From assembly GCA_029056365.1 (NCBI GenBank), contig JAIDBM010000209.1, positions 1 to 10,111 on the forward strand: a stretch of 10,111 bases of DNA, given 5' to 3'. Position 1 is the first letter of the stretch; each line of letters begins with the position of its first letter. Below the pieces are notes generated by a model, which was not told the origin of the DNA, did not search any database, and worked only from the letters and a program-made list of their open reading frames with translations. The translations under genes were made by a program, and so were the position numbers. This document shows positions 1 through 8,147 of the stretch, piece by piece. Source of the DNA: Muribaculaceae bacterium (lineage in GTDB: Bacteria; Bacteroidota; Bacteroidia; Bacteroidales; Muribaculaceae).

Positions 1-1683
1 GTGGCTTTACAGTATCCTATAACATCCGGGCCTGGCTTCAATGCCATGATCGATGTGCTCCTGATGAAAAAATATTCATGGGGGCCTGATGGAGGTGTGC
101 CTACCATCGAAGAAATACCCGCCGAAGAAATGGAGCGTGCGAACGAACTTCACAAAGCACTTGTGGAAGCTGCCGCTGAAAACGATGAAAGCCTCATGGA
201 AAAATTCTTTGAGGAAGAACATCTTACTGAAGATGAAATGAGAATGGGTATTCGCAAAGGCCTTATCGATCGCTCGATTTACCCGGTGTTCTGTGTAAGT
301 GCGGCAAAGGATATGGGTGTACGCCGAATGATGGAGTTCCTTGGCAACGTGGTGCCGTTCGTCAGCGATATGCCGGCGCCTGTCGATACTCAGGGCAACG
401 AAGTCAAGCCGGATCCGGACGGCCCGTTGAGTGTGTTCATGTTCAAAACCACTGTTGAGCCTCATATCGGAGAAGTAAGCTACTTCAAAGTAATGTCCGG
501 CACACTGAAAGCCGGAGCTGATCTCGACAACATAACACGTGGCGGAAAAGAACGTCTTGCTCAGATATATTGTGTATGCGGCCAGATAAAGACTCAGGTC
601 GATGCCCTTGAAGCCGGCGATATCGGTGCGACTGTCAAGCTGAAAGACGTGCGTACAGGCAACACTCTCGATGAAAAAGGATGTGAAATAGAATTCGATT
701 TCATAAAATATCCGGCTCCCAAATACCAGCGTGCTGTACGTCCGGTTACTGAAAGCGATGCGGAAAAACTCAACTCTATTCTTACCCGTATGCATGAGGA
801 GGACCCGACTTGGGTTATAGAACAGTCCAAAGAACTTAAGCAGACTATCTTGAGCGGTCAGGGCGAATTCCATCTGCGTACACTTAAATGGAGAGTTGAA
901 AACAACGACAAGCTCCCTATTCTTTTCGAAGAACCCAAGATTCCTTATCGCGAAACCATCACAAAAGCCTCTCGCGCCGATTACCGTCATAAAAAACAAT
1001 CTGGCGGTGCAGGACAGTTCGGCGAAGTTCATCTGATAGTGGAACCGTATACCGAAGGTATGCCGGCTCCCGACAGCTTCCGTTTCGGCAATCAGGAATT
1101 CAAAATGAGTGTCCGGGATACTCAGGAAATTCCACTTGCATGGGGTGGCAAACTTGTGGTTTGCAACTGTATCGTAGGCGGAGCAATCGATGCCCGATTT
1201 ATACCGGCGATAGTAAAAGGTCTGATGGACCGTATGGAACAAGGACCACTGACCGGCTCTTACGCCCGTGACGTCAGAGTATGCATCTACGATGGAAAAA
1301 TGCATCCGGTTGACTCGAATGAAATCTCCTTCCGTCTGGCCGGACGCAATGCATTCAGCGAGGCTTTCCGTAATGCCAATCCAAAAGTTCTTGAACCCGT
1401 CTATGATGTAGAGGTTCTCGTACCTGGCGATGTGATGGGCGATGTGATGAGCGATCTTCAGGGACGTCGGGCCATTATAATGGGAATGTCAAGCGAGAAT
1501 GGCTTTGAAAAAATCAGCGCCAAGGTTCCTCTGAAAGAAATGTCGAGCTACTCTACCGCGCTCAGTTCTATTACCGGAGGCCGCTCGTCATTCACTATGA
1601 CGTTTGCGTCCTATGAGCTTGTGCCTGGCGATGTACAGGACAAACTCCTTAAGGAATATGCAGAGAAAAATGCCGATGAATAA
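1..1683 (+). CDS. fusA2: Elongation factor G paralogue, EF-G2 type (5' end missing)
   Basis: This is a ribosomal translocation GTPase-family protein. The 560 visible residues begin inside the G domain. The GTG at base 1 is an internal valine codon, not a start, and by comparison with about 718-residue Bacteroidota relatives roughly 158 N-terminal residues (G1 to G4 motifs) lie off the left edge. Visible parts are the end of the G domain with the G5 motif SAAK (100-103), domain II (about 140-240), domain III (about 245-315, with GQGEFHL at 287-293), domain IV from KKQSGGAGQFGE (331-342) through MHPVDSNE (434-441), and domain V from about 465 to the end. Domain IV carries an extra segment of about 26 residues (within 350-395) compared with E. 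coli EF-G as I remember it. That segment and the overall sequence match the Bacteroidales EF-G2 paralogue rather than the housekeeping EF-G. Whether GTP hydrolysis residues are intact cannot be judged here. The gene ends just before a strong hairpin terminator. Confidence 0.93.
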   Translation: MALQYPITSGPGFNAMIDVLLMKKYSWGPDGGVPTIEEIPAEEMERANELHKALVEAAAENDESLMEKFFEEEHLTEDEMRMGIRKGLIDRSIYPVFCVSAAKDMGVRRMMEFLGNVVPFVSDMPAPVDTQGNEVKPDPDGPLSVFMFKTTVEPHIGEVSYFKVMSGTLKAGADLDNITRGGKERLAQIYCVCGQIKTQVDALEAGDIGATVKLKDVRTGNTLDEKGCEIEFDFIKYPAPKYQRAVRPVTESDAEKLNSILTRMHEEDPTWVIEQSKELKQTILSGQGEFHLRTLKWRVENNDKLPILFEEPKIPYRETITKASRADYRHKKQSGGAGQFGEVHLIVEPYTEGMPAPDSFRFGNQEFKMSVRDTQEIPLAWGGKLVVCNCIVGGAIDARFIPAIVKGLMDRMEQGPLTGSYARDVRVCIYDGKMHPVDSNEISFRLAGRNAFSEAFRNANPKVLEPVYDVEVLVPGDVMGDVMSDLQGRRAIIMGMSSENGFEKISAKVPLKEMSSYSTALSSITGGRSSFTMTFASYELVPGDVQDKLLKEYAEKNADE

Positions 1684-1691
1684 TCAGGTGT

Positions 1692-1745
1692 ATAAAGCAT
1701 AAAAAGCGGGGCCAGTTCATATCGGCCCCGCTTTTTATGCTTTAT
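1692..1745. terminator. Bidirectional intrinsic terminator
   Basis: This is a perfect 22-base-pair inverted repeat (1692-1713 with 1724-1745) around a 10-base loop. The GC-rich core GCGGGGCC (1706-1713) pairs with GGCCCCGC (1724-1731). A TTTTT run (1732-1736) follows the core on the plus strand, and the matching AAAAA run (1701-1705) gives the same T run on the minus strand. It lies between the convergent EF-G paralogue and ligA ends, so it should terminate both transcripts. Confidence 0.93.
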
Positions 1746-1754
1746 GCGTATCCC

Positions 1755-3758
1755 CTATTCTATCATTTTAAGGAATTCGTCTTCACTTATTACAGGCACA
1801 CCGAGATTTCGGGCTTTCTCAAGTTTCGCCGGACCCATGTTCTCTCCGGCCAGTACAAAATCGGTTTTCTTCGAAATCGACCCACTGTTTTTCCCGCCGT
1901 TGCGCTCGATAATATCTTTGTATTGGTCTCTGCTGTAATGGGAGAACACCCCGCTGATGACAATTGTCTTGCCTGTAAGTTTGTCGCTTTTATCAGTTTC
2001 CTCAACTTCAGGCAGTTCAAGCCGGACACCAGCTGTTCGCAGACGGTCGATGACTGCGATGTTGCTTTCGGTGGAGAAAAACTCAAGAATGCTGTCGGCT
2101 ATGCGTGGCCCCACATCCTCGATGCTCTCCAGGTCGATACGGCTTAGCGACATAAGCCAATCAATCGATCGTACGTTCCTGGCTATTTTTTTAGCAGTAG
2201 TCTCTCCTACATAAGGAATTGATAGTGCGAACAATACCCTGTCGAAGGGAACCTGCAGGCTTTGGGCGATTCCATCAATGACCCGTTCGGCACTTCTGCG
2301 GCCAAAGCCTTCGATGTTTTCAAGGTCATCTGCCTTCAGATCATATAAATCGGCGATATTCCGTACAAGTCCTTTGTCGTAAAGCACTTTTGCGGTTTCA
2401 GCGCCAATCCCGTCTATATCCATCATCCGACGCCCTACAAAGTGCTCGATGCGTCCTATTATCTGAGGCGGACAATGATATTTGTCGGGGCATACCCAGG
2501 CAGCTTCACCTTCTATGCGTACCAGTCTGGCTCCACATGCCGGACAGTGAGTTATAAACCTTACCGGTTTTGCTCCGTCGGTACGTTTGTCGGTATCCAC
2601 ACCTGTGATTTTGGGAATGATTTCGCCTCCCTTTTCCACATAAAGCATGTCATGCTCATGTATACCGAGTGTATGGATAATATCTTCGTTATGCAGCGAT
2701 GCCCGTTTTACAATGGTGCCCGAGAGCAACACTGGTTCAAGGTTGGCCACAGGTGTTATTATACCCATTCGGCCGACATCGAATGATACAAACCGCAAAC
2801 GGGTCAGTGCTCTCTCTGCCTGAAATTTATAGGCAATGGCCCAGCGTGGCGATTTGGCACGGAAACCCAGATTGAGCTGCTGTCGCAAAGAATTGACTTT
2901 GAATACCAGACCGTCTGTCGCTACCGGAAGCTCCTTCCTGGCGACATCCCATTTTCTGATGTATGAGTCGATTTCATCAATATTATGCAGAAGAGCCATG
3001 GAGTCCGACACTTTGAATCCCCAGCTACGGGCAGCTTCCATATTCTCATAGTGAGTGTCGAATGGCAGATTGTCGCCCAGAAGATAGTAAAGATATGCAT
3101 CAAGTCCGCGGCGTGATACTTCTGCCGAATTCTGAAGTTTCAATGTTCCGGCAGCCGCGTTTCGCGGATTCGCGAACAGCGGTTCCTCATTGAACGCCCG
3201 TTCTTCATTAAGGCGTTCGAACGCTTTCCACGGAAGTACAATCTCACCCCGTATTTCAAAAAAATCAGGCCATCCGCTTCCAGATAGTTGAAGCGGAATA
3301 CTTCGTATAGTCATTACATTGTCGGTGACAACATCGCCTTTTTCGCCATCGCCACGTGTCACGGCCCGTACCAGGCGCCCATGCTCGTATATAAGCGAAA
3401 TACCGGTGCCGTCGAATTTCATCTCTCCGACGATTTCCGTCTTCTGGCCTGCCAGCGCATCATCAACACGGCAAACCCATGAATCCACTTCTTCAACCGA
3501 ATAGGTGTTCGAAAGCGACAACATAGGATAAATGTGTTCGGCCTGTGTAAAACCTTTGGTTATGTCGCTGCCTACACGACGGGTGGGCGAATATGGGTCG
3601 TCGAACTCCGGATAATCGTGTTCAAGTGCCTCAAGCCTATGCATCATCATGTCATATTCCTGATCGCTTATTTCCGGATTATTCTCTACATAATAGCGGT
3701 GGTTGTGCCGGTTCAATTCGGTTCTGAGCCGTATTATTTCTCTTTCAACATCACTCAT
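1755..3758 (-). CDS. ligA: NAD-dependent DNA ligase LigA
   Basis: LigA seals 5'-phosphate/3'-hydroxyl nicks in duplex DNA using NAD+, joining Okazaki fragments and finishing excision repair in the cytoplasm. The 667-residue protein has the normal family length. Domain Ia (about 1-65) contains HNHRYYVENNPEISDQEYD. The adenylation domain has the nucleotidyl-lysine motif KFDG with catalytic Lys114, motif EIRGE (168-172), DGLVFKVN (282-289, Lys287) and RWAIAYKF (305-312, Lys311). An OB fold follows. A four-cysteine zinc finger (C405, C408, C423, C429) comes next, then helix-hairpin-helix repeats (about 440-560) and a C-terminal BRCT domain (about 594-667). All catalytic residues expected are present. 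The ATG overlaps the TGA of the upstream methyltransferase gene (ATGA), so it is probably translated from the same mRNA by coupling. No separate promoter is evident. Confidence 0.98.
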   Translation of the reverse strand: MSDVEREIIRLRTELNRHNHRYYVENNPEISDQEYDMMMHRLEALEHDYPEFDDPYSPTRRVGSDITKGFTQAEHIYPMLSLSNTYSVEEVDSWVCRVDDALAGQKTEIVGEMKFDGTGISLIYEHGRLVRAVTRGDGEKGDVVTDNVMTIRSIPLQLSGSGWPDFFEIRGEIVLPWKAFERLNEERAFNEEPLFANPRNAAAGTLKLQNSAEVSRRGLDAYLYYLLGDNLPFDTHYENMEAARSWGFKVSDSMALLHNIDEIDSYIRKWDVARKELPVATDGLVFKVNSLRQQLNLGFRAKSPRWAIAYKFQAERALTRLRFVSFDVGRMGIITPVANLEPVLLSGTIVKRASLHNEDIIHTLGIHEHDMLYVEKGGEIIPKITGVDTDKRTDGAKPVRFITHCPACGARLVRIEGEAAWVCPDKYHCPPQIIGRIEHFVGRRMMDIDGIGAETAKVLYDKGLVRNIADLYDLKADDLENIEGFGRRSAERVIDGIAQSLQVPFDRVLFALSIPYVGETTAKKIARNVRSIDWLMSLSRIDLESIEDVGPRIADSILEFFSTESNIAVIDRLRTAGVRLELPEVEETDKSDKLTGKTIVISGVFSHYSRDQYKDIIERNGGKNSGSISKKTDFVLAGENMGPAKLEKARNLGVPVISEDEFLKMIE

Positions 3759-5170
3759 GATTCTCTACGGTCAAGTCGTACTACATTCTCTACATGCTGT
3801 GTGTGCGGGAACATATCCACCGGCTGAACAGCAGAAACTTTATATTTGCTGTCAAGCAGGGCCAGGTCTCTGGCCTGTGTGGCCGGATTGCAGCTGACAT
3901 ATACTATCCGGAGCGGTTCAGCTCGCATTATCACATCCACCACATCGCTGTGCATGCCTGCTCGCGGCGGGTCAACAATCATGACATCCGGTTTGCCGTG
4001 GCTGGCTATAAATTCATCGGTCAGCACATCCTTCATGTCGCCGGCATAAAAAAGAGTGTTGTCTATACCATTGACCTGTGAGTTTATCCTGGCATCGGCT
4101 ATTGCCTCGGGAACATATTCTATTCCTATTACTTTACGGGCCTGACGGCTCACGAAGTTGGCGATGGTTCCGGTTCCGGTATATAAGTCGTATACGAGTT
4201 CATTTCCTGAAAGCGCCGCGAAATCGCGGGTTACTTTATAGAGTTCGTATGCCTGCAGCGAATTGGTCTGGTAGAACGATTTCGCACCGATTCTGAAACG
4301 CAGTCCCTCCATTTCTTCTTCAATAAACTCGCAGCCCGAATGAAGCAGAATTTCCTGGTCGCCGATTGTATCGTTGACTTTGGTATTGATTACATACAGC
4401 AGAGAGGTAATTTCAGGGAATGCGGCGCGGACAGCATCGAGAAGATTCTTTATTCTTGCCCGGTCGTCAGCCCCGAATACCATCACTGCCATTATCTGCC
4501 CGGTCGATGCTATTCGAACCATAAGCGTACGCAACAATCCTTCCTGCGCCCTGAGGTCATAGAACGGATAGCCGTGCTCTTTTCCGTATTGGCGGATAAA
4601 CAGTCTGAGCCGGTTTGAAAAATCATCCTGAAGCATACAGCGGTTTATGTCAAGCACTTTGTCGAATGCCCCGGGGATATGGAAACCCACGGCATCGCGG
4701 TCTGGAAATTCCTGGCCCGACGCGAGTTGCTCCTCTGTCAGCCAGCACCGGTTCGAGAATGTATATTCCATTTTGTTACGGTAGCATTCTGTATGCGCCG
4801 AACCGAGAATCGGACTTATCTCCGGCAACTCTACTTTTGCTATCCGGACCAGAGCGTCCTCAACTTGCTGCTGTTTGCATTTCAGCTGAAAATCATATGG
4901 CAGATGTTGCCAGCGACAGCCGCCGCACACAGTGAAATGTTCACAGACAGGAGCGATTCGTATCGGCCCGGCGCTTACAAGACGCGATATGGTTCCTTCT
5001 GCATAGGACTTCTTTTTCTTTCTCAATCGGATATCCACCACATCGCCCGGAGCTGCAAACGGTACAAAAACCACCATTCCGTCTACTTTGGCTATGGCAT
5101 TGCCTTCGGCTGCGACATCACATATTGTAACCCCTTCAAGTGTGGGGAGCTGTTTTCGTTTTCTCGACAT
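3755..5170 (-). CDS. rlmD: RlmD/RumA-type RNA (uracil-5-)-methyltransferase
   Basis: This is a SAM-dependent RNA m5U methyltransferase of the TrmA/RlmD family; in E. coli RlmD modifies U1939 of 23S rRNA. The 471-residue protein starts with a TRAM RNA-binding domain (about 8-66, with a basic KKKK stretch at 51-54). It then has the iron-sulfur cluster ligands C76, C82 and C85 (CEHFTVCGGC) with the probable fourth ligand C178. The Rossmann methyltransferase domain shows QTN (301-303), the SAM-binding DLYTGTGTI (328-336), DPPRAG (400-405), the nucleophile Cys427 in YVSCNPATQARD, and the general-base glutamate E461 in HTQHVENVVRL. All four cluster cysteines and both catalytic residues are present. 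It is the first gene of a two-gene operon with ligA, from a promoter in 5192-5223. Bacteroidota often carry more than one member of this family, so the exact target (U1939, U747 or a tRNA uridine) is less certain than the chemistry. Confidence 0.93.
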   Translation of the reverse strand: MSRKRKQLPTLEGVTICDVAAEGNAIAKVDGMVVFVPFAAPGDVVDIRLRKKKKSYAEGTISRLVSAGPIRIAPVCEHFTVCGGCRWQHLPYDFQLKCKQQQVEDALVRIAKVELPEISPILGSAHTECYRNKMEYTFSNRCWLTEEQLASGQEFPDRDAVGFHIPGAFDKVLDINRCMLQDDFSNRLRLFIRQYGKEHGYPFYDLRAQEGLLRTLMVRIASTGQIMAVMVFGADDRARIKNLLDAVRAAFPEITSLLYVINTKVNDTIGDQEILLHSGCEFIEEEMEGLRFRIGAKSFYQTNSLQAYELYKVTRDFAALSGNELVYDLYTGTGTIANFVSRQARKVIGIEYVPEAIADARINSQVNGIDNTLFYAGDMKDVLTDEFIASHGKPDVMIVDPPRAGMHSDVVDVIMRAEPLRIVYVSCNPATQARDLALLDSKYKVSAVQPVDMFPHTQHVENVVRLDRRES

Positions 5171-5191
5171 AGTTCATGTATGTTTTATCTG

Positions 5192-5223
5192 CAAATTTAC
5201 AAAAATTCCTAAATTCTACAAAA
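5192..5223 (-). promoter_or_regulatory. Bacteroidota-type promoter for rlmD-ligA
   Basis: Read on the minus strand, TTTTG (5223-5219) is followed after 19 bases by TAAATTTG (5199-5192). This matches the Bacteroidales consensus of a TTG/TTTG -33 element and a TAnnTTTG -7 element at the expected spacing. Transcription would begin roughly 5 to 10 bases after the -7 box, leaving a short leader of about 15 bases before the ATG at 5170. The leader is A/T-rich and has no Shine-Dalgarno sequence, as is usual in this phylum. Confidence 0.75.
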
Positions 5224-5262
5224 CCGACTTTGACACATACACTGCAACCGGGAAATATTTCA

Positions 5263-5270
5263 TACCTTTG
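5263..5270 (+). promoter_or_regulatory. Probable -7 promoter box of uvrA
   Basis: TACCTTTG at 5263-5270 fits the TAnnTTTG -7 consensus of Bacteroidales and lies 24 bases upstream of the uvrA ATG at 5295. No good -33 element sits at the usual 19-21 base spacing; the nearest TTTG (5229-5232) is 30 bases away. The box is therefore supported mainly by its match and position. It faces away from the rlmD promoter, so the two operons share one 124-base divergent control region. Confidence 0.6.
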
Positions 5271-5294
5271 TAAGTTGTAACAATCTCAATTTCG

Positions 5295-8078
5295 ATGCAG
5301 AATCAGAATATAACTATAAAAGGGGCACGGGTCAACAATCTCAAAAATGTGGATGTTGATTTTCCCCGCAATCAATTCATTGTCATTACAGGGTTGTCGG
5401 GCAGCGGAAAATCATCGCTGGCCTTCGATACACTGTATGCCGAAGGACGCAGGCGATATGTTGAAAGCCTTTCCGCATACGCACGGCAGTTCCTTGGAAA
5501 AATACAAAAGCCGGAATGCGACAGTATCAAAGGGCTTCCTCCGGCAATTGCCATCGAGCAAAAAGTAACAACCCGCAATCCGCGTTCTACAGTAGGTACA
5601 TCAACTGAAATATATGACTATATGAGGATGCTGTTCGGACGCATCGGCAAGACTTATTCGCCTGTTACCGGGAAAATGGTTAAACGGCATAACGAAGATG
5701 ATGTACTGGCGGTCGCGGCTTCATATCCTATTGGATCGCGTGTGGCCGTGGCAGCTCCGATTTCTTTTCCGGAAGATAGAAATTTCATGCAACAGATCGA
5801 GATTTTCCGGCAAGAGGGATATTCAAGGCTTATTGACAAGTCCGGTCGGTTTGTCACGTTTCAGGATCTCGACTCGATACCGTCGGAGGAATTGAATGCT
5901 GATAATTTCGAACTGCTCGTCGACCGTCTCGCTACAGCTGAAACAGGCGATGAACTGTCTCGGCTGGCAGAGTCGGCGGAAACAGCATTCTTCGAAGGCC
6001 ACGACAGATGTGTGCTTTATGTATGGCGTGAGGATAATGGAATCGACAGGCATGAATTTTCCCGAAGTTTCGAAGCCGACGGCATTCGTTTCATGGAACC
6101 GTCGGAACAGATGTTCAACTATAATAATCCATTCGGGGCCTGCCAGACATGCGAGGGCTTCGGACACACCCTGGGCATTGATTCACGTCTGGTTGTGCCG
6201 GATACATCTTTATCGGTATACTCCGATGCGGTCATGCCATGGCGGTCTGCATCGATGAAAGTCTTTAAAGCCAAATTCATAAACTATGCCGCAGCACACG
6301 ATTTCCCCATACATAAGCCATATGACGAACTTACCGATGACCAGATAGCATTGTTGTGGCACGGCGATGGAAATGGTTCTCCATGTATCGACAGTTTCTT
6401 CTGTTGGGTTGAATCCCAGAGGCATCAGATACAGTACCGTGCCTTGTATGCCCGTTACCGGGGGCGTACAGTATGTCCCGATTGCCATGGCGGCAGACTG
6501 CGTAAGGAGGCTACTTATGTAAAGGTCGGCGGCTATACTATTATGGATCTTGTAAAGATGCCGGTAAACCGGTTGTCCGATGCGCTGAACTCCATTACTC
6601 TTGACGAGCAGGATTCGCTCATAGCCGAACGTCTCCTTAAAGAAATAAACAGCAGGCTGGATTTTCTTAAACAGGTCGGCCTCGGATACCTTACTCTCGA
6701 CAGACTCAGCAGCACCTTGTCCGGTGGCGAAAGCCAGCGTATAAATCTGGCTACTTCGCTCGGAAGCAGTCTGGTGGGCTCACTATATATCCTTGACGAG
6801 CCTTCAATCGGTCTGCACCCTCGCGACACCGACCGGCTGATCAGCGTGCTGCGCAGTCTGCAGCGTATGGGAAACACTGTTGTGGTAGTGGAACATGACG
6901 AGGAAATAATGCGGGCAAGCGACCGTATTATTGACGTGGGCCCGGATGCCGGACGTCTTGGTGGTGAAATAGTCTATCAAGGCCCTGTTGATGGCATCGA
7001 CCATGCGCAAAGATCTTATACAATGCGGTATCTTAAAGGCATCGATAAAATAGAGATTCCTTCAAGCCGGAGAGCCCCGTCGGGCTACATTGAAATAAAA
7101 GGTGCATGCGAGCATAACCTCAAGAACATTGATGTACGTTTCCCCCTTGGAGTAATGACCGCCGTCACGGGTGTGAGCGGCAGCGGTAAATCCACATTGG
7201 TGCGTGACATCCTCTACCGTTCATTGCTCAGGCATATGGGTGAAGCCGGAGATGCTCCCGGAAGGCATAGGTCGCTTGGTGGTGATTTGCAGAAAATCGC
7301 ACGGGTGGAATTTGTCGACCAGAATCCTATCGGACGCTCCACACGGTCAAACCCGGCAACATATCTGAAAGCCTATGACGAAATAAGAAACCTGTTTGCC
7401 GAACAGCAGGCTGCACGTCAGATGGGATTTACTCCAGGGTATTTCTCCTTCAATACCGAAGGCGGCAGGTGTGAGGAGTGCAAGGGAGAGGGGCATATCA
7501 CCATAGAAATGCAGTTTATGGCCGACATAACGGTTCCATGTGAGTCGTGCCATGGAAAACGCTTCAAACCCGATGTGCTTGAAGTGTGTTACCGTGGTAA
7601 AAACATATCGGATATTCTTGATATGACTGTTGCTGAAGCCATTGAGTTTTTTTCGGAGCAGAAAGCTGCAACAGAGAACCGTATCGTAAGGCGTCTCCAG
7701 CCTCTTGCCGATGTAGGCCTCGGATATATAAAACTCGGACAGTCATCGGCAACTCTCTCAGGTGGGGAAAACCAGAGGGTGAAACTCGCCTACTATCTTT
7801 CGCTGGAGACATCGGAACCCACTTTGTTCATCTTTGATGAACCTACAACCGGCTTGCATTTCCATGACATACGCCTTCTCCTTGACAGTTTTGACCGCAT
7901 GTTGCGAAAAGGTCATACAATAATTGTGATTGAACATAACACCGATGTCATAAAATGTGCCGACCATGTAATTGACATTGGTCCTGAGGGCGGTGAGGCC
8001 GGAGGATGTCTGGTTGCGTACGGCACACCCGAAGACATCAAGGCCTGTAAAGAAAGCTATACAGGCAAATACCTGTAA
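5295..8078 (+). CDS. uvrA: Excinuclease ABC subunit UvrA, Bacteroidota-type paralogue
   Basis: UvrA is the DNA damage-recognition ATPase of nucleotide excision repair; it dimerises and loads UvrB on lesions. The 927-residue protein is close to the usual length of about 940. The first ABC module has Walker A GLSGSGKS (33-40), signature LSGGES (475-480) and Walker B ILDEPS (499-504). A UvrB-binding-like insertion is present at about 120-250, so it is not the shortened class that lacks this domain. The second ABC module has Walker A GVSGSGKS (626-633), signature LSGGEN (821-826) and Walker B IFDEPTTGLH (846-855). The DNA-contacting C-terminal zinc finger is complete (C726, C729, C749, C752). Of the first zinc module only C283 and C286 remain; the upstream CxxC pair is replaced by the cysteine-free EFSRSFEADG (254-263). 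I recall this as typical of one Bacteroidota UvrA lineage. The start fits the family, with IKGARVNNLKN beginning at residue 8. The gene is expected to be monocistronic, ending in a hairpin. Confidence 0.96.
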   Translation: MQNQNITIKGARVNNLKNVDVDFPRNQFIVITGLSGSGKSSLAFDTLYAEGRRRYVESLSAYARQFLGKIQKPECDSIKGLPPAIAIEQKVTTRNPRSTVGTSTEIYDYMRMLFGRIGKTYSPVTGKMVKRHNEDDVLAVAASYPIGSRVAVAAPISFPEDRNFMQQIEIFRQEGYSRLIDKSGRFVTFQDLDSIPSEELNADNFELLVDRLATAETGDELSRLAESAETAFFEGHDRCVLYVWREDNGIDRHEFSRSFEADGIRFMEPSEQMFNYNNPFGACQTCEGFGHTLGIDSRLVVPDTSLSVYSDAVMPWRSASMKVFKAKFINYAAAHDFPIHKPYDELTDDQIALLWHGDGNGSPCIDSFFCWVESQRHQIQYRALYARYRGRTVCPDCHGGRLRKEATYVKVGGYTIMDLVKMPVNRLSDALNSITLDEQDSLIAERLLKEINSRLDFLKQVGLGYLTLDRLSSTLSGGESQRINLATSLGSSLVGSLYILDEPSIGLHPRDTDRLISVLRSLQRMGNTVVVVEHDEEIMRASDRIIDVGPDAGRLGGEIVYQGPVDGIDHAQRSYTMRYLKGIDKIEIPSSRRAPSGYIEIKGACEHNLKNIDVRFPLGVMTAVTGVSGSGKSTLVRDILYRSLLRHMGEAGDAPGRHRSLGGDLQKIARVEFVDQNPIGRSTRSNPATYLKAYDEIRNLFAEQQAARQMGFTPGYFSFNTEGGRCEECKGEGHITIEMQFMADITVPCESCHGKRFKPDVLEVCYRGKNISDILDMTVAEAIEFFSEQKAATENRIVRRLQPLADVGLGYIKLGQSSATLSGGENQRVKLAYYLSLETSEPTLFIFDEPTTGLHFHDIRLLLDSFDRMLRKGHTIIVIEHNTDVIKCADHVIDIGPEGGEAGGCLVAYGTPEDIKACKESYTGKYL

Positions 8079-8126
8079 CAATCAAACGGGTATGCGTTGA
8101 CAGACTACGCATACCCGTTTGATTGT
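8078..8126. terminator. Hairpin between convergent uvrA and amidase genes
   Basis: This is a perfect 20-base-pair inverted repeat (8078-8097 with 8107-8126) around the 9-base loop TGACAGACT. It begins at the last base of the uvrA stop codon and lies before the end of the minus-strand amidase gene at 8148. Neither strand has a clear T tract after the stem, only TTTG inside each arm, so it may act as a weak or factor-assisted bidirectional terminator or as a 3'-end-protecting stem. Confidence 0.75.
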
Positions 8127-8147
8127 AGAATTGCAGATGTCGGATAA

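Noticed and set aside
1..3. GTG at the first base as a start codon for the EF-G paralogue.
   Set aside because: The protein begins inside the G domain, with G1 to G4 motifs absent, so the frame simply runs off the window edge.
76..1305. A 409-codon open frame on the minus strand, opposite the EF-G paralogue.
   Set aside because: It lies wholly inside a clearly conserved plus-strand gene, its translation resembles no family and is rich in Phe, His, Cys and Tyr, as expected of an antisense shadow of biased codons. No promoter is evident.
1737..2147. Plus-strand open frames of 60-177 codons within ligA, rlmD and the amidase gene.
   Set aside because: They overlap conserved genes on the other strand, show no recognisable domain and follow from the codon pattern of those genes.
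5230..5258. TTGACA followed after 17 bases by AAATAT as a sigma-70-type promoter for uvrA.
   Set aside because: The second box is a poor match, and Bacteroidota primary sigma factor uses TAnnTTTG boxes. A better placed TACCTTTG lies at 5263-5270.
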